A stretch of 22,565 nucleotides of DNA from positions 8,782 through 31,346 of IMG/VR virus record IMGVR_UViG_3300030106_005700. One strand, given 5' to 3'. The notes below the pieces were generated by a model. That model was not told the DNA's origin. It saw nothing but the letters and a program-made list of their open reading frames with translations, and did no database searches. Source of the DNA: a virus. The translations under genes and the position numbers were made by a program. This document shows positions 17,001-22,565 of this stretch, in pieces (the first letter of the stretch is position 1; the number at the start of each line of letters is the position of its first letter).

Positions 17001-20000
17001 CTACTAAAGAAGATTTAATAAGCTCTTCAAAAAATTATCCTGTAGCTGGAGATAAACTTGGGCCTTTTATTGACGCTGCTATATCTAAATATAACATTAG
17101 TGTTCCTGAGCAATTTCGTATAAGCCTTGCAGATAGAAGTCCTGGTGGTGCTAGATATGATTTAGTAACAGAAATATTATATGATTTAAGCGGTAAAAAT
17201 AGAGGTTTAGACAATATTTTAAAAGCTTATAATCCAGAACAAGGTAAATTATCTACATACTTAACCGGTGTTATAAGGCTTAGAGCTCAAGAATACAAAG
17301 AAAGATCTGTTGATATAAAAGCAGAAGGTACTGAGTTAGGTTTTAAAGTAGATGTAGATAAACTAGATACAATGCCAGCGCCTGACGTTAAACGAACTAT
17401 AACTTCAACGCCATTTGATTCAAAATCTACTGAAGGTATACAAAATAGAAATGAAAAATTTAATATTAATGGTGAAAAAAGAACTTTAAATGAACAAACT
17501 GTTGTTGAAGTAGAAAATGCTTATAAAGAGTTATTTATAAGTGATAATAACCCTACATTGTTTAGTAATGTATCAAGAAAGCTTAGAACATCCACTAGTA
17601 AGTTTATAAACGATCAGTTGGGTATAAGCGAAACAATGGATAATAAAACAGCTGCTATTGTAGCTGAAAGAAATTTTAGACAACAGGCTAAACAGTTGTA
17701 CAAAGGTATGCCAGAGTTTTCTAGTTTAGAGTTTTATGATAATTCACAAATAGGTAAAAGTTATTTAAAATCTTTATTTGAAAACTTAGGTGAAAAATTT
17801 AAAACTAATCAGTTAAGTGAAGCTGAAAGACGAAGAACTAATGCAAGGGCTTATAAATATAAGAAAAAAGATTTTAATGAACCTGAGTTTGTAAATTTAG
17901 TTTTAAGAGGTAGATCGCCAAAAGAAAAGCTTAATAGAATTAAAACATTATATCAGTTTTTTCACGATGTTACAGGTGGTCAAATAGCAAGAGACGTATT
18001 AAATCCTGCAACAACAGCTGGTAAACAGTTTTATAACGAAATACATGTTAAAAACCAAGATGGTGTTTTTATAAATCCTGCTTTAGTTAAAAAATATGAA
18101 GTTGCAACAGCAGAGTTAGCTTTAAAAAGATTTAGAGGACCAACACCAGTAGGTTTAAAATCTGAGCAATTAGTTAGAGATTTAAAAAATCTTAATGTAA
18201 ACGCTCCAGATTATAGAAAACAATTTGTAAACGTTTTATCTATGGCTATTGGCGTTAACGAAGCTGAAAGACTTATTAAAGAAGAAATGCCTAGCTTACA
18301 AGGTGAAGCTGCGGGCGTATTTAAAAAACATAGAGAAGCTTTAGCTCAGCTTGATAAAGTAGGAGAAGCTACGCCAATAAGACAGTTTAGTAGTTTTGGT
18401 GAAGTTAATAAAATTATAGCTGAAAAATATAAAGATTTATTAGGTGTAGACTTAACAAGAAGTGGAACAGAAAAAAGAGGAGATCAAAATTATATTGAAA
18501 CTTACATAAAAGAATTTATTAATGGTTTTGGTAATAAACTGTCAAAAGACGTGTTGCAAATTAGTAGTACAAACACTAGTGGTTTGTTTATAAATTCTGC
18601 TACTTTTTTTGGTAAAGAAAAAATAAATTTAGATGGTACTGTAAAAAGAGTTGTTCAAGACATGCGTACTGTTATGATAAAAGATCTTAAAGGTACAAAC
18701 GAAAAACTAGATTTTTTAAATGAAACTTTTGTTGTAGACAACGGAACTTTTAAAAAAGATGTACTTAAACTGCTTAAAGGAAAGTATAGAAATTTAGAAA
18801 ATAATCCTAATAAAATACCACAATATTTAGCTGAAGTTAAAAAAATGCTTACTAAGCCAGGCTCTACTTACGAAAAAACTTTAGAAGCGAATACTAAATT
18901 AAGAGAGTATTTTTATACTAAGCTTTTTGATTATTATGCTAGCTCAAAAAACAAAGCACAAGCGCTAGATCATATATCTTTTTTCTTGCAAAACCAAACT
19001 AGCATTGGTCATGGTATATCTAGAGCTTTAGCTACTTTTGAAAGCGCTACTATTAAGTTAGGTAGAGGTGTAAGAAATAAAAGAACTGGTAAGATAGAAC
19101 ACTTGTACGGCGAACATCCACTACAAATTGCTAATTTTAATGGTAATTTTATATTAAATATGATTGAAAACGTTGGTAATAAAAAAGCGTTTTTAGAAAA
19201 ATTTAAAACAGTATCTAATGAGTTTAAACAAGGCTTAATTACTAAAAGATTACAATTATTTGTTGATAGTCCAAAAAACGGCGGTAGACTTGGTATAATA
19301 GGTGAAATGAGACAAGATGTAACTATAGGTTCAGAGTCTAATTTTATACGTAATCAAGCTATATTATCTACTCAGTATGATTTAAAAACTGGTAAAAGTT
19401 TTGCTGACAAAATGAATGACGTTGTGTTAGCCGGTAACGTAGTTAAAAAATTAAACAAACAGTTTAAAACAGGTTTTGAAACTGAAAACATGACTACACA
19501 AGAGTTAGTCAATATGTCAGTTACAGTAGATGCTGCTATTGCAAATGGTAGAAAATACAACAAAAAGTCAAGAGGTATGAGCACTTTTGATTTTGACGAA
19601 ACTTTAATTGTAGGTGGTAAAAACTTTGTTACAGCAACTAAAGACGGTGAAACTGTAAAAATTAGTAGTGCTGAATGGCCAACAAAAGGTACTGAGTTAG
19701 CAGCACAAGGTTGGAAAATGGATTTTAAAGATTTTGTAAATGTAAGAGGTGGTACTGATGGGCCTTTGTTACAAAAAATGCGTAATCAAATTAAAAAATT
19801 TGGAGTTGAAAATGTTTTTGTATTAACAGCAAGACAACAACAAGCAGCGCCAGCAATACAAGGTTGGTTAAAATCAAAAGGTATTAATGTGCCTATAGAA
19901 AATATAACTGGTTTAGGTAATAGCACAGGTGAAGCAAAAGCTTTATGGATGTTAGATAAGTTTAGCAAAGGTTATAATGATATGTATTTTGTTGATGACG

Positions 20001-22183
20001 CTATGTCAAATGTTAAAGCTGTTAAAAATGTATTAGAGCAACTTGATATTAAATCAAAAGTACAACAAGCTAGAATATTAAAGTCTGAGCAGTTAACTAA
20101 AGACATGGATGTTATATTAACTGAAACTACAGGTTTGTTTGGTAAAGTTTCTCCTGCTAAAGGAAAGCTACTAGGACAAAGAACTTATACTAAATCTATT
20201 ATAGTTCCTGGTGCTCAAGATTTTGCTGGTTTATTGCAAAACTTTCAAGGTTTTGGTAAGTTAGGTGAAAAACATAAAGCGTTTTTTGATGATAATTTAC
20301 ACAAACCATATTCTAGAGCTTATAACGAGTTAAATGCAGCTCAACAAGCTATAACTTCAGATTACAAAGCTTTAGGCGCTTTGTTGCCTACAGTAAAAAA
20401 GAAACTAAATAAAAAAATACCTGGTGAACCTTTTACATACGATCAAGCTATAAGAGTACATAGATGGACAGAAGCTGGGTTTGAAGTACCTGGTTTAAGC
20501 GAAGCAGATGTTAAACTTTTAACTGATGTAGTTAAAAACGATAGAAGTTTGTTAAGTTTTTCACAAAACTTAGCTAGAATAACAAAACAAAAACAAGGTT
20601 ATATAGAACCTACAGAAGCTTGGACTTCGCAAAGTATTGTTAGTGATTTAAATAATTTAATACAAAAAGTAAATAGAGATGCTTATTTTACTGAGTTTAG
20701 ACAAAACAGAGAGTTAGTTTTTGGTAAATGGGAAAATGGCAAGTTGGTTGGTGAAAACATGAATAAAATAGAGGCTACTCAAGGGCCTTTATTTAAAGAA
20801 GCTTTAGAAGATATATTATGGCGTATGGAAACTGGTAGCAATAGACCTGCTGGTCAAAATAAAGCTGTTAACATGCACATGAATTTTATAAATGGTTCTG
20901 TTGGTGCAACAATGTTTTTAAACACTAGATCTGCTACGTTACAAACACTGTCTACATTAAACTATATAAATTGGAGTGATAATAATCCTTTAGCAGCAGC
21001 AAAAGCTTTTGGTAATCAAAAGCAATATTGGTCTGACTTTTCTTTTATATTTAATTCAGACTTACTTAAACAAAGAAGAGCTGGTTTAAAATATAACGTT
21101 CAAGAAGCTGAGCTTGCACAAATAGCAGCTGGTGGTGATGGAACTGGTATTGCTAGAAAAATATTTGCACGTTTAATTAAAATAGGTTTTACACCTACAC
21201 AAATTGCAGATAGTTTTGCAATATCTGCAGGTGGTGCTACGTTTTATAGGAATAGAATAAATACTTATATTAAACAAGGTTTAAGCGGTAAAGAAGCTCA
21301 ACAAAAAGCTTTTATAGATTTTCAAGAAAAAACAGAAGTAGCACAGCAGTCTTCAAGGCCAGATTTAATATCTCCACAACAAGCTGGACCTATGGGTCGT
21401 ATGATATTTGCTTGGGGTAATACGCCTATGCAGTACGCTAGAATACAAGAAAAAGCTGCTCGTGATTTAATAAATAATAGAGGTAATAAAAAAGAAAATA
21501 TATCTAAACTATTATACTATGGATTTGTACAGTCTGTTGCGTTTACAGCGATGCAAAACGCTATGTTTGCTTTTTCATTAGACGAAGAAGGTTCTTTTGA
21601 TAAAGATGAAAAGTCTAAAAGATTAAATAGAATGGTAAACAACATGGCAGACTCTCAGTTAAGAGGTATAGGTATACCTGGCGCTATAGCTTCTACTGTA
21701 AAAAATACTGTAACTGAGTTTCAAAAACAAAAAGAAAGAGGTTTTAGAGCAGATCATACAGCAACAATGAATCAACTATTAAGCTACTCACCAGTTCTTG
21801 GTTCTAAATTTAGAAAAATATTTGGTTATACAGGTGTTGGTGGTAGCTTGTTAAAAGGTCAAACAAATTATGAAGCATCTATGTTAATGGGTTTTGATTT
21901 AAATAACCCTCAAACTTTAGCTTATGCTAATTTAGTAGAAGCAACTACAAATGTACCTATGGGTAGAACTGTAAATAAATTAAGAAACTTACAAATAGCT
22001 GCAGACGCTAATTATCAATGGTGGCAAAGAGCTGCTGCGTTTGGTGGTTGGGGCTCTTGGGAGCTTGGTATTGAAAATGAAGGTTTTGAAGATGCTGTAA
22101 GAAAAATAAAAGCAATTAGAAAATCACAGAAATCATTTGGTAAAAGTAGTAGTAAAAAAAGTGGTAAAAGTTTTAAAAAATAA
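14051..22183 (+). CDS. Giant polyvalent internal virion protein (zincin, sigma2-like, HAD)
   Basis: A 2710-residue protein, by position the ejected giant of the virion. Parts in order: a helical N-terminal region (1-450); a Gly/Ala-rich, partly hydrophobic region (about 460-620) that could contact membranes; a metallopeptidase-like motif HEQSH at 794-798, with E859 in AEAFAYV as a possible third zinc ligand; a sigma-70 region-2-like segment at 1037-1079 (DLVTEILYDL ... AYNPEQGKLSTYL ... IRLRAQEY); and a HAD phosphatase domain at about 1840-2025 with D1847/D1849 (DFDET), T1926 (LTAR), K1963 and D1982/D1983 (FVDD), so all four motifs are intact. A conserved C-terminal module at about 2300-2680 (QQSSRPD 2432-2438, NTPMQYARIQ from 2457, a late NVPMGR) is typical of phage large polyvalent proteins. 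The last 20 residues are a Lys/Ser tail. It would enter the cell with the DNA and act early. Catalysis is inferred from motifs only. Confidence 0.8.
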   Translation: MYYNKQGKSLNFSQIANAAMASDMSVENYIDMAGITEMSDDVVAVDKDGFNFESKGDFDFTGTRKFTKEERKEDELARTQDPKYMVEAIMFNTELDLKLKDIDFKRKALGDNESFQMATFATDGGENSILKATKPLFESREYEKLTKSDFQNIVLDKYYAEVEYELGMKKRKLAEKADDTAIDSYIEADGTFSNKIDMQISRKMKEYRTSKAAGADFNFERIESEIQELKNQKEVENRSYILDLKTGTVVPSRVPLGNEQEGKFKFSLAVNTKLAELSADPEASVEENILQGYKTSVLALQQLNKELDKTYKFRVEYPGERFKFVDATLRSMLNYKVNNPSYKNVEFVKTEGGLDKTKSIQSYTEDLKQYATDVEVYRRMYHLNEGAEGLSRKGWSDFGKYFTESFVGTYGYKGAIKPKRIDVIRSYGRTLGEVGVPFTASESEFLDGKLTDSLAEFGGSARFLVEIWGAGKFLKLGKYAVKAIPMTRQWIRGLQMSKSYYDNATAIALTRTTLKEGAKFYIAEQRAFGDADFKTAIKGAAFGAGGFGGGKLLGSLISGSPARANLYNYLLTSPIAFNISTEFSELVGAAVSELKGTSTVENYIDKAYGNFSETTRRVISNGIFSYALGFGRQAKAMYDYKQKFNLATARKEIFTSLTETAKKAGITPEEFNSSDLHLELFSKVQSRLKGKELKKFENEYEAFLDIVVREQALNGIRSFENPKDAKPIIERENKAVIEDYKKEGKEVEIKVITQEEAKARKDYDSRDQAYFDKVGNKVTLSYILDKYSFNIGVHEQSHAHADLFLGTNIKFNALFFNKLKGVMSRIQTEFVDKEGNPQTLKQTFEAKFGEAPEVKQHAEAFAYVGEFLSNPQNYTRVKQANGFYSLQGVLSTLMKDINPNRKYNFSKEKDIVRWFGDYIQTVKRGGSTTKLFAELENVVEPPAEKIVNETAAETNYRTFKSERIDTKKLSEEIQEIYKQKGENTTKEDLISSSKNYPVAGDKLGPFIDAAISKYNISVPEQFRISLADRSPGGARYDLVTEILYDLSGKNRGLDNILKAYNPEQGKLSTYLTGVIRLRAQEYKERSVDIKAEGTELGFKVDVDKLDTMPAPDVKRTITSTPFDSKSTEGIQNRNEKFNINGEKRTLNEQTVVEVENAYKELFISDNNPTLFSNVSRKLRTSTSKFINDQLGISETMDNKTAAIVAERNFRQQAKQLYKGMPEFSSLEFYDNSQIGKSYLKSLFENLGEKFKTNQLSEAERRRTNARAYKYKKKDFNEPEFVNLVLRGRSPKEKLNRIKTLYQFFHDVTGGQIARDVLNPATTAGKQFYNEIHVKNQDGVFINPALVKKYEVATAELALKRFRGPTPVGLKSEQLVRDLKNLNVNAPDYRKQFVNVLSMAIGVNEAERLIKEEMPSLQGEAAGVFKKHREALAQLDKVGEATPIRQFSSFGEVNKIIAEKYKDLLGVDLTRSGTEKRGDQNYIETYIKEFINGFGNKLSKDVLQISSTNTSGLFINSATFFGKEKINLDGTVKRVVQDMRTVMIKDLKGTNEKLDFLNETFVVDNGTFKKDVLKLLKGKYRNLENNPNKIPQYLAEVKKMLTKPGSTYEKTLEANTKLREYFYTKLFDYYASSKNKAQALDHISFFLQNQTSIGHGISRALATFESATIKLGRGVRNKRTGKIEHLYGEHPLQIANFNGNFILNMIENVGNKKAFLEKFKTVSNEFKQGLITKRLQLFVDSPKNGGRLGIIGEMRQDVTIGSESNFIRNQAILSTQYDLKTGKSFADKMNDVVLAGNVVKKLNKQFKTGFETENMTTQELVNMSVTVDAAIANGRKYNKKSRGMSTFDFDETLIVGGKNFVTATKDGETVKISSAEWPTKGTELAAQGWKMDFKDFVNVRGGTDGPLLQKMRNQIKKFGVENVFVLTARQQQAAPAIQGWLKSKGINVPIENITGLGNSTGEAKALWMLDKFSKGYNDMYFVDDAMSNVKAVKNVLEQLDIKSKVQQARILKSEQLTKDMDVILTETTGLFGKVSPAKGKLLGQRTYTKSIIVPGAQDFAGLLQNFQGFGKLGEKHKAFFDDNLHKPYSRAYNELNAAQQAITSDYKALGALLPTVKKKLNKKIPGEPFTYDQAIRVHRWTEAGFEVPGLSEADVKLLTDVVKNDRSLLSFSQNLARITKQKQGYIEPTEAWTSQSIVSDLNNLIQKVNRDAYFTEFRQNRELVFGKWENGKLVGENMNKIEATQGPLFKEALEDILWRMETGSNRPAGQNKAVNMHMNFINGSVGATMFLNTRSATLQTLSTLNYINWSDNNPLAAAKAFGNQKQYWSDFSFIFNSDLLKQRRAGLKYNVQEAELAQIAAGGDGTGIARKIFARLIKIGFTPTQIADSFAISAGGATFYRNRINTYIKQGLSGKEAQQKAFIDFQEKTEVAQQSSRPDLISPQQAGPMGRMIFAWGNTPMQYARIQEKAARDLINNRGNKKENISKLLYYGFVQSVAFTAMQNAMFAFSLDEEGSFDKDEKSKRLNRMVNNMADSQLRGIGIPGAIASTVKNTVTEFQKQKERGFRADHTATMNQLLSYSPVLGSKFRKIFGYTGVGGSLLKGQTNYEASMLMGFDLNNPQTLAYANLVEATTNVPMGRTVNKLRNLQIAADANYQWWQRAAAFGGWGSWELGIENEGFEDAVRKIKAIRKSQKSFGKSSSKKSGKSFKK

Positions 22184-22186
22184 AAA

Positions 22187-22565
22187 ATGAAAAAAATATT
22201 AATATTAATATCAATTATATTAGTTTCTTGTGCTGCACCTAAAAAGTGTTGCTCGCAAGATATAAAGAAAATATTTAAATTTTCTACGTTTTATGCAGCG
22301 GCAAATGGTGGTACATCTATATCAGATGTTGATATATTTTCTGTTACAAACGGTTTAGAAACGTCTACAGTAAAAACACCTTATGATTATAATTTAGTGT
22401 TAGGTATACGTAAAATAGCTAGATTTGGTTATGAAAATAGAGCACAAACGTTTTACGATGGTACAGAAAACTCTTGGTCTGATGGTGCTAATATAGGTAA
22501 AGTATCTGGTTTAGAGTTTTTGTTTGAAGTTGATTATAGTAGACAGCAAGGTAACGAATATATTG
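22187..22565 (+). CDS. Phage-encoded lipoprotein with beta-barrel-like body (3'-truncated)
   Basis: The reading frame starts at the ATG three bases after the giant gene and is still open at the window edge (126 full codons). The first 15 residues, MKKILILISIILVSC, are a lipoprotein signal with lipobox LVSC, so the mature protein would start at Cys15. Three lysines and two more cysteines follow (CAAPKKCCSQ). The body (FKFSTFYAAANGGTSISD, PYDYNLVLGIRKIARFGYEN, GLEFLFEVDYSRQQG) has the alternating aromatic pattern of an outer-membrane beta-barrel or its periplasmic partner. I recall similar proteins in Bacteroidota phages at this place in the structural module. It would act at the host outer membrane, perhaps changing the surface of the infected cell, or as a virion component. 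The signal is clear; the role is not. Confidence 0.75.
   Translation, partial: MKKILILISIILVSCAAPKKCCSQDIKKIFKFSTFYAAANGGTSISDVDIFSVTNGLETSTVKTPYDYNLVLGIRKIARFGYENRAQTFYDGTENSWSDGANIGKVSGLEFLFEVDYSRQQGNEYI

Noticed and set aside
19568-19620. DFDET motif as the DxDxD site of a virion RNA polymerase, as in crAss-like phages
   Set aside because: The third acidic position is Thr, and the downstream LTAR, Lys and FVDD motifs fit a HAD phosphatase instead.

Overview
The window looks like the virion-structure module of a lytic-type tailed phage with a short tail (podovirus-like, with P22/crAss-like logic). The likely host is a Bacteroidota bacterium, probably marine and flavobacterial. The evidence is as follows. 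The DNA is very AT-rich. All genes lie on the + strand and are tightly packed. The gene order (capsid, connector, tail hub, fibre-like proteins, internal virion proteins) is that of a phage morphogenesis block. No start codon has a Shine-Dalgarno sequence; the upstream regions are A/T only or nearly so, as is usual for Bacteroidota and their phages. All ten stop codons visible are TAA. The host and family placement are inferences from remembered family patterns; no database search was run.

Layout: 1-396 is the C-terminal end of what is probably the major capsid protein, followed by a strong intrinsic terminator (411-445). 470-1282 is a conserved but uncharacterised protein found after the capsid gene in marine phages. 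A second hairpin with a UNCG loop lies at 1290-1325. 1339-2049 and 2054-3562 are probable head-to-tail connector or ring proteins; the second carries an inserted carbohydrate-binding-like beta-sandwich. 3566-9808 encodes a 2080-residue P22 gp10-like/muzzle-like tail hub protein with Ig-like C-terminal domains. 9819-11234 and 11234-11614 are beta-rich virion proteins joined by a TAATG overlap.

11655-12515, 12527-14041 and 14051-22183 form a set of probable internal (ejected) virion proteins. The last is a 2710-residue giant. It carries an HExxH metallopeptidase-like motif, a sigma-70 region-2-like segment, a HAD phosphatase domain with a complete set of catalytic residues, and the conserved C-terminal module of phage large polyvalent proteins. 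A phage lipoprotein with a probable beta-barrel body begins at 22187 and runs off the end.

Together the genes would build the shell, join it to a short tail, provide surface-binding domains, and load the capsid with proteins that enter the cell with the DNA. The multi-enzyme giant protein is the most interesting element. No tRNA, CRISPR array, integrase, insertion sequence or lysogeny gene was seen, and no stretch longer than 300 bases lacks a gene.
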